Shown here: positions 35,818 through 44,903 of the stretch, piece after piece
Layout: every line of letters starts with the position of its first letter
How positions within the stretch are numbered: position 1 is the stretch's first letter
Assembly (NCBI RefSeq): GCF_030506305.1
Contig: NZ_CP119421.1
Coordinates: 3,426,501-3,490,500, forward strand
DNA length: 64,000 nt
Origin: Porifericola rhodea
GTDB lineage: Bacteria > Bacteroidota > Bacteroidia > Cytophagales > Cyclobacteriaceae
Direction of reading: 5' to 3'
The notes under the pieces: generated by a model
The model's input: only the letters and a program-made list of their open reading frames with translations
What the model was told of the DNA's origin: nothing
Databases searched by the model: none
Program-made: the position numbers and the translations under genes

Positions 35818-36390
35818 TTATTCAACAATGATCTCATATTTTTGTAGCAGCCCAGCCAGACCTTGTTGCGAAAACTTTGCTTTTTTGATGCGATTTTTTT
35901 CCGGGTCTAGCCTATAGTTATAAGCAGTGCTCAGCTTTGCTTTTTCCAGGTTCGTGTTTTCAAAGGCAGCCCCCAGGAGGTCGCACTGCTCAAAAACCGA
36001 TGATCTGAGGTCTGCTTCCGCGAAATCCACTTCATGCAGCCTACATTTCCAGAAATTTGTTTTTGCTAGCTTTAGCTGATAAAATGAAGCATGGTTGAGC
36101 TGGCAGTCTTCAAAACTTATCGCCAGCAAGAAATGATTGCAAGTATGGAAATGTAGCCCAAGCATTTTACATGCTTTAAACTTTACATCACGGAAAGCTG
36201 TGTTCAGAATTTTTGCAGTGCTAAAATCACAGTTTTCAAACGTACAATCCACAAAATTAATTTCTGAAAGATCTGAGGCTGAAAAGTTACAATTGCTGAA
36301 GCTACAGTTTTCATATTCTCCTTTAGTCAAGGGCTGCATGCTATACTCCTGTGCCTTAAAATCCTGGTCTTCAACGTAATTGTCGTGCAT
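35818..36390 (-). CDS. Pentapeptide-repeat protein
   Basis: A 190-residue protein built of A(D/N)LxX-type pentapeptide repeats across about residues 20-160 ('CSFSNCNFSASDLSEINF', 'CTFENCDFS', 'TNFWKCRLHEVDF', 'SSVFEQCDLLGAAFENTNL'), predicting a right-handed quadrilateral β-helix. Relatives include McbG and Qnr, which mimic DNA and protect gyrase, but most are uncharacterised. It is close to McbG in length and lacks the Qnr loops I could look for. Cytoplasmic; lies tail to tail with the GlxA-type gene. Confidence 0.85.
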   Translation of the reverse strand: MHDNYVEDQDFKAQEYSMQPLTKGEYENCSFSNCNFSASDLSEINFVDCTFENCDFSTAKILNTAFRDVKFKACKMLGLHFHTCNHFLLAISFEDCQLNHASFYQLKLAKTNFWKCRLHEVDFAEADLRSSVFEQCDLLGAAFENTNLEKAKLSTAYNYRLDPEKNRIKKAKFSQQGLAGLLQKYEIIVE

Positions 36391-36462
36391 GTTTTAGTTT
36401 TTGATAGAGGTGGTCAAAATTAGCCGTTTGGACTGTAAATCCAATCTAAACAGAAGAAACCC

Positions 36463-38253
36463 TTACTCTGCCGAAAACGCAAGCAGCACATTGCCGGGCA
36501 TTTGGCCAAAAAGCGCATAACCACTGTTAAAAATTACGATACCGTGTGCTATCACCGGGCCAGGGCCATCAATAGCTCCACCATGAGCATGTATACCGTT
36601 TACCGTTGTAAACGACTGATTAGTATTGTACTGCCAGAGCACTTTTCCCTCTTTGGCATCATACGCGCGTGCATAGCCATCTAATCCTCCGGCAAAAACA
36701 AGGTCTTTTGTTATGGTAGGGGCAGCAGAATTGCTATTGTAGCATCCTCTTTTCCCTTCACAAAGAGCAGGGTGGGGTGTGTTTTGCCATTCTACTTTAC
36801 CATCCATCAGGTTCAGTGCAAATACACCGGGGTTAGCCCTGAAGCTGGAGTCACCTCCAAGTGCTAACCAATCAGAATTGGTAGCATATACTTTTTCCCC
36901 GTCCGTAGCCATGCCCCAGTGAATGCCACCCAGAGCACCACCACGACCAATTCTTCTTTTCCAGATCAGCTTACCACTCGCAGGCTCTAGGCAGTATACG
37001 ACACCTGACTTTTGTCCAGCCAGCAGCACTTCTTTTCCATCCGCTCGTTGGGTAAGGATGGGAGCCATGCCAAAATCTACATCGGGGCCCATAGGGTCAG
37101 GGCAGTTAGCAGCATCGGGGCATGCCGAAATATAGGCGTCTTTAGGTGTAGCCTGAAAGTTCCAGACCAGCGCGCCACTTTTCAGGTCTAAAGCCTGTAA
37201 GGCATCTGAGTTGAGTGTAGGAGGGTTGGAGTTGTTTTCTCCGGTTCCGATATAGAGCAGGTTTCTGCTGCTGTCAACTGTGGGGCTGCACCAAACCGGA
37301 GCGCCCGACGGACCGAAAGTTCTGCTACCTATACGGTTTTTACCTCTGGGGCTAGCCTTTTCACTGATTACCCGATGGCGCCATACCTCTTGGCCATTTA
37401 CCGCATTCAGGGCAACTACCTGCCCTGAGCCCTGGCAGCATTCGTAATTATCGTCGCCTGCCCGTACCACTTCCATTGATGTTAGTGGCACATAGACAAG
37501 GCTGTCGTAATATACCGCTGTGCCGGTAACAGCATTCATAGGTTCGTTTTTTACGCTGGTCTTCCAGAGTAGCTCGCCCTTTTGAGCTGTTAGGGCATAG
37601 GTGTTTCCATTAAAATCAGCAAAATAGATGCGTGTCTCTTCTGCCAGATCCTGACTTACGGCTATGCCTCCCCTGATCGTGGCATCTGCCTCAAACCTCC
37701 ATTGTACACAACCATTGTGTATGTTTAAGCAGTATACCTCTCCGAACTGGCTTCCAAAAATAATGGACTCACCTATGACGGTAGGCTTAGACCGGGTAAT
37801 GCTGCCGCCTTCAAAACCGAACGCCCACTTTAGCCGTAACCCGGCTGCATCGGCTTTAGTAATTTGAGCGATATGAGCAGGAACAAAGCCACTGCCTTGT
37901 AAGTCGCCTCCCCATCCGAAATAATGTACCTCATCTAGCTTGCTGAGCTGTGGGTTACAGTAGTTGGGTATGGGGCTGGAAGCGGTATCGTAGTTACGCT
38001 TAGTAATAAATTCTGCCAGAGCAATTTTCTCTTCAGCACTTAGGAGCTCACCTTGCAATTGCATCTTTCCGCTTTCCAAAGCGCTGAAGATGCTTTTCGG
38101 AGTCATACTTCCCAAAATAGTCAGGTCAGGAGCACGATTTTGGCCATTATCCTGATGGCAGACAGCACACTGCTGATTGAATAAGGTTCTGCCTCTTTGT
38201 TGAGTGCAGCCTATAAAGCTAAACGTAAAGAGCAGGCAGATGAATATTCTCAT
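36463..38253 (-). CDS. Cytochrome c-PQQ propeller fusion, polyvinyl-alcohol-dehydrogenase-like lipoprotein
   Basis: A 596-residue lipoprotein with a lipobox ending at Cys16. An N-terminal cytochrome c domain carries C29-x-x-C32-H33, followed from about 130 by an eight-bladed PQQ-binding β-propeller (repeated 'GxVVALNAVNGQEVWRH'-type tryptophan docking motifs, e.g. 'GKVLWQYNTNQS' near the end). Cytochrome first and propeller second, the order of PVA dehydrogenase and related secondary-alcohol enzymes, rather than the reverse order of most quinohaemoproteins. A Cys-Cys pair ('YECCQGS') in mid-propeller may form the vicinal disulfide ring seen in PQQ alcohol dehydrogenases. It should oxidise an alcohol in the periplasm; no PQQ-synthesis genes are in the window. 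Confidence 0.85.
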   Translation of the reverse strand: MRIFICLLFTFSFIGCTQQRGRTLFNQQCAVCHQDNGQNRAPDLTILGSMTPKSIFSALESGKMQLQGELLSAEEKIALAEFITKRNYDTASSPIPNYCNPQLSKLDEVHYFGWGGDLQGSGFVPAHIAQITKADAAGLRLKWAFGFEGGSITRSKPTVIGESIIFGSQFGEVYCLNIHNGCVQWRFEADATIRGGIAVSQDLAEETRIYFADFNGNTYALTAQKGELLWKTSVKNEPMNAVTGTAVYYDSLVYVPLTSMEVVRAGDDNYECCQGSGQVVALNAVNGQEVWRHRVISEKASPRGKNRIGSRTFGPSGAPVWCSPTVDSSRNLLYIGTGENNSNPPTLNSDALQALDLKSGALVWNFQATPKDAYISACPDAANCPDPMGPDVDFGMAPILTQRADGKEVLLAGQKSGVVYCLEPASGKLIWKRRIGRGGALGGIHWGMATDGEKVYATNSDWLALGGDSSFRANPGVFALNLMDGKVEWQNTPHPALCEGKRGCYNSNSAAPTITKDLVFAGGLDGYARAYDAKEGKVLWQYNTNQSFTTVNGIHAHGGAIDGPGPVIAHGIVIFNSGYALFGQMPGNVLLAFSAE

Positions 38254-38524
38254 AGGTGCTTGTGTAGCTTATTGCTTTAATACAAGATAGGGAATTTAGC
38301 CTAAAGGTTGCATTATGATTAAACTGAAGCCTTTATAAGCTTTCTTGGTGTAGCAATAAGCTTGGGAACTCTGCCTAATGTTCAAGAAGAGTCTTCAAAT
38401 TTGTATGTGTTATGAGATGATTTTAGGGGTAATTGTTTGGTAATTAATAAGTTGCAGAATTTATCCAAACTCTTCTTATATCCGAAGATTATGATGCTCA
38501 TGGGGAGAAAACCTGCTCTATATC

Positions 38525-38956
38525 TTAAGTCCAGGCATCTGCAATTTTAGTAGAGCTTACCATATTTTTGCTGTTAAGAGTGTTGTCGCGTACTAGTTTG
38601 TGATGGAAATAATATGAAGTGAGCAAAATGATCAGAAAAATGATTGGTACTAGTGTTTGCATACCTAGCCCATCTACTACCCAATGACTAATCATGGCAG
38701 AAAGCATAGTAAACGCGAAGCCAGCATATGCCCATTCTTTTATCCGATTGTGGACAAAAGGTAAAATTAATGCCAGGGCTCCGGCCACTTTAAAAGAAAC
38801 AAGCAGTAGCCTGAAGTAATCGGGGTAACCTAAATGCCGAACCCCTTCTATCGCCAGCTCAGTATGAGAAGTTAGTGCCGGCATTACGCCATCAAACAGA
38901 AAAATAACTACTGTAGTGATCCAGTAAAAAACTTTGGTGTTTCTAGATTGTGACAT
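38525..38956 (-). CDS. DoxX-like family membrane protein
   Basis: A 143-residue protein with four transmembrane helices (about 10-28, 48-66, 73-93, 98-116) and the DoxX-type pattern 'GVRHLGYPDYFRLLLVSFKVAGALALILPF'. Function varies in this family (quinone-linked oxidoreductases, redox homeostasis). The C-terminal tail is polar and cytoplasmic. Confidence 0.85.
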   Translation of the reverse strand: MSQSRNTKVFYWITTVVIFLFDGVMPALTSHTELAIEGVRHLGYPDYFRLLLVSFKVAGALALILPFVHNRIKEWAYAGFAFTMLSAMISHWVVDGLGMQTLVPIIFLIILLTSYYFHHKLVRDNTLNSKNMVSSTKIADAWT

Positions 38957-39072
38957 AGCTTATAAATTTGATATACCACAAAGTTCAATGAAATGACCGA
39001 GATAGGAGCGGTGTAAATAAGACAGAGTATGGGGTGTTTTACGTCAGAAAAAAATGGTGGAGGTATAAGAGC

Positions 39073-39099
39073 AAAAAAAAGCAGCCCCAAAAGGCTGCT
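39073..39099 (-). terminator. Terminator of the amidohydrolase operon
   Basis: Stem AGCAGCC (39080-39086) / GGCTGCT (39093-39099); A run 39073-39080 forms the T tail on the minus strand, just past the stop of the second amidohydrolase gene. Confidence 0.85.
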
Positions 39100-39120
39100 A
39101 TTAAAGTTATCTACTTTATT

Positions 39121-40494
39121 TTACTCAGATTGGCTGTACTTTTCTTTGTACTTCTCAAAAAGGCGCTGCTGCATTGCATCCAGCTTTACTTTACGCCCCT
39201 GAATAAACGCATGCTCTACCTGGTTGGTTCGCATATCCAAAGCATCGCCAGCGGAAACAAAGAGGGTGGCGTGTTTACCTTGCTCAAGCGTACCTAGTAT
39301 ATCGTCTATCCCTAAAATTTCAGCGGTGTTGGCAGTGATCATTTTCAAGGCTTCTTCCTTGCCTAAACCATAAGCGGCAGCAGTACCAGCCAGAAAAGGC
39401 AGGTTGCGAGAGCGCGAATTCATACCAATACGGTAAGCCAGGCTAACTTTTAAGCCTGCTTCTTTTAACATGTTCGGAAGTTTATAAGGTAGGTTTACAT
39501 CGTTCTCTTCACGAACTGGTAGACGATGTACATTATCTACTATTACAGGTACGTTATGCTCTTTAAGTAGATCTGCTACCAGGTAGGCTTCGTACCCTCC
39601 AACGACTACCACACGCTCTACGCCCTGTTCTTTGGCAAATATTACTGCTTCTGCAATCTCACCAGCTTCCTCAGCATGTATGTGCAATGCTTTGTTACCA
39701 TTGAACAGGTTTTGCAAAGCATCCAGCTTTAAATTAACTGTTTTGTTATCCTCCAAAGCATGATATGCCACAGCATCTTCAAAGAGGTCTTTTAACTTTT
39801 GAACCTGTTCAGGGTAGCGCTCGTTGGCTACTCTTTTGATGGTATAAGTAGAATAGTCAAACTCTGTACGAAACCTGCCGGGCCAGTTCATGTGCATGGC
39901 ATCATCCATCACTACCGCTGCATCTTCCCAGTTCCAGGCGTCTAGCTGCACAATGGAGGAAGTGCCCGGTATCATACCGCCTTCAGGAACTATCTGGGCG
40001 CTAAGTATACCATTGAAGCGAAAGGTAGGAATAAGCTCCGAGTCGGTGTTGTACGAGATAATAGAACGCACATTGGGGTTGAGAGAGCCTTCCTCTTCGT
40101 TATCTACTGTGGCACGTACCGCGCCTATTTCTACCAGACCCAGGTCAGTATCAGGAAGAATAAATCCAGGGTAGATATGTTTGCCTTCCGCCTGAATCTG
40201 CTCGTAACCGGAAAGATCCATATTCTGAGCTTCGGAAGCGCTTCCTACCATAGTAATTTCCCCGTTCTCAAAGGCCACCGCTCCATTTTCAATTACCTCT
40301 CCATTACCGATATGGACTGTGCCGCCCAGCACAATGATGGCCTGCTCCTGAGGATCGCCGGGCGTAGGCACCTGCGCTTGTGCTCTCGCTAAGGTTAAAA
40401 GAAAAGTGGCTGCTAAAATGAATGACCGCTTCGGCTGAAGCTGTATCCACAATTTCACAAGCTCTTTGCTTATATTAAATATAGTAGTATTCAT
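39121..40494 (-). CDS. Secreted amidohydrolase-fold protein without the HxH motif
   Basis: A 457-residue protein of the amidohydrolase superfamily (imidazolonepropionase-like). The ATG at 40494 is preferred to an upstream start that would run into the preceding gene. A membrane/signal segment (about 25-40) ends with an Ala-Gln-rich sequence. The opening 'GKHIYPGFILPDTDLGL' lacks the HxH that should bind metal: the position reads DTD. Later parts ('ALHIHAEEAGE' near 280, 'DNVHRLP' near 330) keep some His, so the barrel is present but the metal site is incomplete. It is co-transcribed after the 1008-residue relative (25 bases apart), and probably works with it. Confidence 0.82.
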   Translation of the reverse strand: MNTTIFNISKELVKLWIQLQPKRSFILAATFLLTLARAQAQVPTPGDPQEQAIIVLGGTVHIGNGEVIENGAVAFENGEITMVGSASEAQNMDLSGYEQIQAEGKHIYPGFILPDTDLGLVEIGAVRATVDNEEEGSLNPNVRSIISYNTDSELIPTFRFNGILSAQIVPEGGMIPGTSSIVQLDAWNWEDAAVVMDDAMHMNWPGRFRTEFDYSTYTIKRVANERYPEQVQKLKDLFEDAVAYHALEDNKTVNLKLDALQNLFNGNKALHIHAEEAGEIAEAVIFAKEQGVERVVVVGGYEAYLVADLLKEHNVPVIVDNVHRLPVREENDVNLPYKLPNMLKEAGLKVSLAYRIGMNSRSRNLPFLAGTAAAYGLGKEEALKMITANTAEILGIDDILGTLEQGKHATLFVSAGDALDMRTNQVEHAFIQGRKVKLDAMQQRLFEKYKEKYSQSE

Positions 40495-40519
40495 GATATT
40501 ACTTTTTTCTGATGGTGAA

Positions 40520-43500
40520 TTAGTGAGCCTCATGTCCGAAGTGGATATCATCGCAATGGAACAACTGATGCATTTCTCTGGAAACCGGACGTGTAGACGA
40601 GCCATTCTTTTTGGCGTTTTGCATTTTTTGCACCAGGCGTGCTCTTTCTTTTTCTATCATCTCACGTTTGCGACTGTCTTCATCCAGGTCGTAGTAGATT
40701 CGTCCATCCACCATAGTTTTTTCTGCCTGGGCGTAAATAGAAAGCGGATTATCTGACCACAGCACTAAGTCTGCGTCTTTGCCTACTTTGATACTTCCCA
40801 TACGGTCATCCAGATGAAGCATTTTAGCAGGATTGAGGGTTACCATTTTCCATGCATCTTCTTCTGACATGCCACCATACTTAACAGATTTAGCAGCCTC
40901 CTGATTTAGGCGGCGGGCCATTTCGGCGTCATCTGAATTAATAGCCACGTTTACACCTGCCATATCCATCAGCACTGCATTATAGGGTATAGCGTAGCGT
41001 ACCTCAAATTTGTAAGCCCACCAATCAGAGAAAGTAGAGCCAGAAGCTCCATGTTCTGCCATTTTATCGGCAACTTTGTAGCCTTCCAGTATGTGGGTAA
41101 AAGTGTTGACATTAAAGTCAAAACGGTCTGCCACATTCATCAGCATATTAATTTCTGACTGCACGTACGAGTGACAGGAGATAAACCTTTCGCTGTTAAT
41201 AATTTCTGCCATGGTCTCCAGCATTAAGTCGCGGCGTGGCTTTACAGTATTACTTTTCTCCCGAGCCGACAGGCTATTGTACGCTTTCCATTCATCATCA
41301 TAAGCTTTGGCGCGGCTAAAGGCATCTACAAAGACCTGTTCTACTCCCATACGGGTTTGAGGGTAGCGGATAGAGTTAGGATTAGAGGAACGTTTTACGT
41401 TTTCTCCTAAAGCAAATTTGATAAAACCGTCTGCATCTTCTATGAGCATTTCATCTGGACTTACACCCCAGCGCATTTTTACCAGAGCAGACTGACCACC
41501 TACCGGGTTGGCGGAGCCGTGGAGCAGTTGTGCAGCAGTTACCCCTCCTGATAGCTGGCGGTAAATATTGATATCGTCAGACTCTACTACATCGCCCATA
41601 CGCACCATAGAAGAGACAGTGGCTATATCGTTTACACTGCTAAGCGCAATATGTGAGTGCTCATCTATTACACCGGAGGTGAGATGCTTGCCAGTACCGT
41701 CTATTTCTGTAGCATTTCGTGCAGATAGGTTTTTCCCTACTTTAGAAATTTTTCCGTTTTCTACCAGTACATCTGCTTTTTCCAGAACTCCTTCTTCCTC
41801 ATTTGTCCACACGGTGGCACCTTTAATAAGGTAAGTTTTTGCTTCTGGCAGTTGTTCATTGCCAAAAGGTAAAAATGGGTAGGTGATTTTAGTTAGCTCA
41901 TCCAAGTTGATAGGGGCTTCTTCCTGTTCACTCTCGGTACTGTCGTCAACTGGCAGCGCCTCATCATAAGTAGCTTTCCAGTCTACCCAGCTACCATCGG
42001 CCATTTGTCCACGCCCTTGAAGGTTTTTACCGGATAACCAACCAGAGAGTCGCAAACGCTGGTCACTTTCTTTTTCTGGCTGAAAGTTAAGCGTCAGTAG
42101 CTCACCAGTAATTTTGGCATCTATTTTTGTTTTTACCGTGTCATTTGTCACCAGCTTAAACTCCTGGCTTCCTGCTTTACCGCTCACTTCCATTTCGTAG
42201 CGGTCATTACCAATATTAAGAGTGTAGATACCGCTGAGGTCGGGAGCATCCTTGTCAGTCAGGCGATACATTTTGCCTTGTATCCAGTTTTCGTAGATTA
42301 CGGCATCATCTTCAAAAATATCGTCTGAGGTGATGATAAAGTTAGCTACCGTACCTGCTTTAAGGCTGCCAAGCTGAGCTTCGGCGTTTATGAGACTGGC
42401 AGGAGTGTGGGTGAGAGCTTTTAGTGCATCTTCTTTGCTTAAGCCATAGTCCACGGCTTTTCTTAAGTTTTTCAGAAAGTCCTTTTTATCCTTAAGTCCA
42501 TCGGCTGTAATGGCAAAATTAATACCCTGAGCAGCAAGCATGCCTAAGTTGGCAGGGGCAAGCTCCCAATGCTTCAGGTCTTTAAAATCTACATAGCGAG
42601 CATCAAAAGGATTTTCTACATCATAAGGTTCAGGAAAAGTTACCGGAACAATAAGAGGAGCATTTGTAGCCTTAAGCTCTTGTAGGCGTTGGTATTCGTC
42701 ACCATTTCCTTTAATAATATACTGTACACCAAATTCGTCACCTAACTCATCAGCTCTAAGAATCTGCACCCAACCCGGTGCATCAAACACCTGCGGAAGG
42801 TTTTGCAGGCCAATCCATGCTTCAAGGGTGTTGTCTGTGTAGTTGATGCTATTTTCTGTCTGATACCACTCTGCATCCAGGTAAGTCTGACGGAGCAGGG
42901 CAATAAAACCCATCTTAGAGATAGGATAATACTGTTGGGAGCTACCTCTCTCAAAAGAGTAATGGGCTGCTGCCTTACTTTTTAACACCACTTTGTTCTC
43001 TTTGTCATCTCCTAAAGTGACCAGAGCAGAAGAACCACGAGCTAGTCCGTCTCTTTTATTGGTAAGTACGGCGCCGAATCCAGATGTGCGGTACTTTTGC
43101 GCATCATCATCTATTACGTTAAAATCTTCTACCGCATCGTATTGAGCTTTGATAGCATCGTTCTGTCCGAAGGGGCCCTCAGTTTGTGGGCCGAGTTTTT
43201 CGGCGCTAGCCCAACTAAACCCACTTTTTTTAGGTAGTTCTGAAAGGCCATAATCGCTAAACAGATCTATGAAAGAAGGGTAGATATACTTGCCTTGCAG
43301 GTCTACTACCCTGGCACCGGCAGGGGGCTGTATGTTTGTGCCCACAGCTTCTACGTATCCATTACGAATAAGTAAAGAAGCGTTTTCCAGTGTGTTCTGG
43401 TAATCGGTAATTAATGTAGCGTTGGTAAACAGGTAGAGGCCGGGGCGGTTATCCCGGACGTCATTTACGGAGTAAATATCCTCTTGAGCATAGACCAACT

Positions 43501-43546
43501 GTATGGCAAGCACACAGAAGGCCGTAATCCATAATTTTTTAAGCAT
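40520..43546 (-). CDS. Large tandem amidohydrolase-fold protein, secreted
   Basis: A 1008-residue secreted protein (signal peptide to about Ala20). Two amidohydrolase units are joined. The N-terminal half (about 35-430) keeps the 'ASLLIRNGYVEAVGTNIQPPAGARVVDLQGKYIYPSFIDLF' layout but has no HxH. A β-rich linker (about 440-550) separates it from a C-terminal half (about 575-985) in which the metal motif is intact (H630-S-H632, after VIDE), followed by a later 'ISCHSYVQSEI' His and a 'AINSDDAEMARRLNQEA' Asp region typical of imidazolonepropionase-like enzymes. So one barrel may be structural and the other a metal-dependent hydrolase of peptides or cyclic amides. It heads an operon with the 457-residue homologue. 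Confidence 0.85.
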   Translation of the reverse strand: MLKKLWITAFCVLAIQLVYAQEDIYSVNDVRDNRPGLYLFTNATLITDYQNTLENASLLIRNGYVEAVGTNIQPPAGARVVDLQGKYIYPSFIDLFSDYGLSELPKKSGFSWASAEKLGPQTEGPFGQNDAIKAQYDAVEDFNVIDDDAQKYRTSGFGAVLTNKRDGLARGSSALVTLGDDKENKVVLKSKAAAHYSFERGSSQQYYPISKMGFIALLRQTYLDAEWYQTENSINYTDNTLEAWIGLQNLPQVFDAPGWVQILRADELGDEFGVQYIIKGNGDEYQRLQELKATNAPLIVPVTFPEPYDVENPFDARYVDFKDLKHWELAPANLGMLAAQGINFAITADGLKDKKDFLKNLRKAVDYGLSKEDALKALTHTPASLINAEAQLGSLKAGTVANFIITSDDIFEDDAVIYENWIQGKMYRLTDKDAPDLSGIYTLNIGNDRYEMEVSGKAGSQEFKLVTNDTVKTKIDAKITGELLTLNFQPEKESDQRLRLSGWLSGKNLQGRGQMADGSWVDWKATYDEALPVDDSTESEQEEAPINLDELTKITYPFLPFGNEQLPEAKTYLIKGATVWTNEEEGVLEKADVLVENGKISKVGKNLSARNATEIDGTGKHLTSGVIDEHSHIALSSVNDIATVSSMVRMGDVVESDDINIYRQLSGGVTAAQLLHGSANPVGGQSALVKMRWGVSPDEMLIEDADGFIKFALGENVKRSSNPNSIRYPQTRMGVEQVFVDAFSRAKAYDDEWKAYNSLSAREKSNTVKPRRDLMLETMAEIINSERFISCHSYVQSEINMLMNVADRFDFNVNTFTHILEGYKVADKMAEHGASGSTFSDWWAYKFEVRYAIPYNAVLMDMAGVNVAINSDDAEMARRLNQEAAKSVKYGGMSEEDAWKMVTLNPAKMLHLDDRMGSIKVGKDADLVLWSDNPLSIYAQAEKTMVDGRIYYDLDEDSRKREMIEKERARLVQKMQNAKKNGSSTRPVSREMHQLFHCDDIHFGHEAH

Positions 43547-43858
43547 TCTCTAAAAGTTAGATTGTGATATGTCTATCCTTTAGCCAGATAGAAGTTCGAA
43601 AGTTAAAAAATTACGCTATATTTTTAGAAATGTCTTAAGTTGAAGCTTAATTTTTGAATATAAGACTTGCCAGGGGCGAATTTAGAAGAGGTGCCTGGTC
43701 GTTAAGGATGTAAAAAAGAAAGCACAAAGCGAGCGGCCCTGTGCTTAACTAACTGCTTATAAGAATATTTACACACTCCCAAGTAAGCTAAAAGCTTAGC
43801 TTTGCTTGTCATTATTGGGTAATTAGTTGTAAAAAAATGTCATCATTTTGTAAGACTC
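43547..43858. other. Intergenic region between the amidohydrolase operon and the RDD gene
   Basis: 312 bases between divergent genes, holding both promoters. It contains a hairpin at 43720-43746 whose A run faces the minus strand, an AAGCT/AGCTT mini-palindrome near 43785 and no credible reading frame. Confidence 0.5.
43712..43746 (-). terminator. Orphan terminator-like hairpin on the minus strand
   Basis: Stem AAGCACA (43720-43726) / TGTGCTT (43740-43746), with A residues at 43712-43717 that read as T after the hairpin on the minus strand. No minus-strand gene lies upstream of it. Confidence 0.35.
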
Positions 43859-44623
43859 ATGCAAAATACAGAGCTACATACCAAAAAACAGTTTGATCTA
43901 AGCCATATTCTGGTAGATGAAAAGTTACAGGGGAGCCAGTTGGCAGGCTTTACCCGTAGAGCAATGGCTTATATACTTGATTGGGCAATTGTGCTCTTAT
44001 GTACCGAGTTTTTTGTGCTTATTATTCCTCTGGTCTTCATTTATCTGTTTTACAAAAAAAAGTTGGGCAAAACATTGGTGAAAAACCGACGCATGCTCAA
44101 GAAAAATCTTACGCTGGCCGATCATAAGCTGGAAAAAATAGAAGTAGGAGAGAAGTTACGCCAACAGTTTAAACGATATATGACGGCCTACTTATATGTA
44201 ATTATGTATGCACCAATTGTATTGGTGCTAATGATTCTTTTCGCATTTGTACTTAATCTGGTTTCTGCCACGGAGTATATGAACCTGAAAAGTTCATTTA
44301 TTGCGGGCTTTGAAGGTATAGTTCGGCCACTCAGTGACCTTAATGATGGTCTAGGCCTCCTGCTTAGTTTTTTTGGTGCTTTTGTCTATTTCAGCTTTTT
44401 TACCTGGCGCTGGCAGGGGCAAACTCCCGCCAAACGCTTCCTGAAAATTAAAATAGTAAGACTGAATGGTAAAAGAATTACTTTATGGGGAAGCCTGGAA
44501 AGGGTCATGGGCTATACCGCTTCCGCCTCGCTGGTGGGGCTTGGCTTTTTGCAGTACTTCTGGGATAAAAACTGCCAGACTACCCATGACAAGATTACCG
44601 AGACCATAGTCATTGAGGCCTAA
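43859..44623 (+). CDS. RDD family membrane protein
   Basis: A 254-residue protein with the RDD start 'GFTRRAMAYILDWAIVLL' (Arg and Asp in the first helix) and 'QTPAKRFLKIKIVRLNGKRIT', both diagnostic. About four helices, with a charged loop between helices 1 and 2 that is longer than usual. Function unknown; some relatives are Na+/H+ antiporters. Standalone gene. Confidence 0.86.
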   Translation: MQNTELHTKKQFDLSHILVDEKLQGSQLAGFTRRAMAYILDWAIVLLCTEFFVLIIPLVFIYLFYKKKLGKTLVKNRRMLKKNLTLADHKLEKIEVGEKLRQQFKRYMTAYLYVIMYAPIVLVLMILFAFVLNLVSATEYMNLKSSFIAGFEGIVRPLSDLNDGLGLLLSFFGAFVYFSFFTWRWQGQTPAKRFLKIKIVRLNGKRITLWGSLERVMGYTASASLVGLGFLQYFWDKNCQTTHDKITETIVIEA

Positions 44624-44822
44624 GCCTTTCTGTTAACTAATTTTTAAGTATTACTTACACTAGATTCTGTACTCCAGAATTTAGATCTTTAATAAGACAT
44701 ACATTATTTGTCTACTCTATTTTTCTAGCTGTTAACTACAGCCCAGTTTTATTATTATTTTTTTAAAAGAGTAGTTACAAATTGTCTCATAGTGTACACC
44801 TACCTAATGAGTAAATTATCCT

Positions 44823-44855
44823 AATGTTAATTTAATGTTAACAAATTGTTAACAA
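44823..44855 (+). repeat. Three tandem 11-base repeats, possible operator array
   Basis: AATGTTAATTT, AATGTTAACAA and ATTGTTAACAA follow one another without gaps, placing TGTTAA at 44825, 44836 and 44847, one DNA turn apart. The last two also form a 9-1-9 palindrome (44836-44854). They lie 49-81 bases before the ATG at 44904, over the expected promoter. Confidence 0.6.
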
Positions 44856-44891
44856 ATAATGTATATTAGGTTAGTACTTAAGAAGAAGAAT

Positions 44892-44898
44892 AGGAGGT
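44892..44898 (+). promoter_or_regulatory. Strong Shine-Dalgarno sequence AGGAGGT
   Basis: AGGAGGT, spaced five bases from the ATG at 44904. Such full-length Shine-Dalgarno sequences are unusual in Bacteroidota and support this start. Confidence 0.6.
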
Positions 44899-44903
44899 GA
44901 GTT

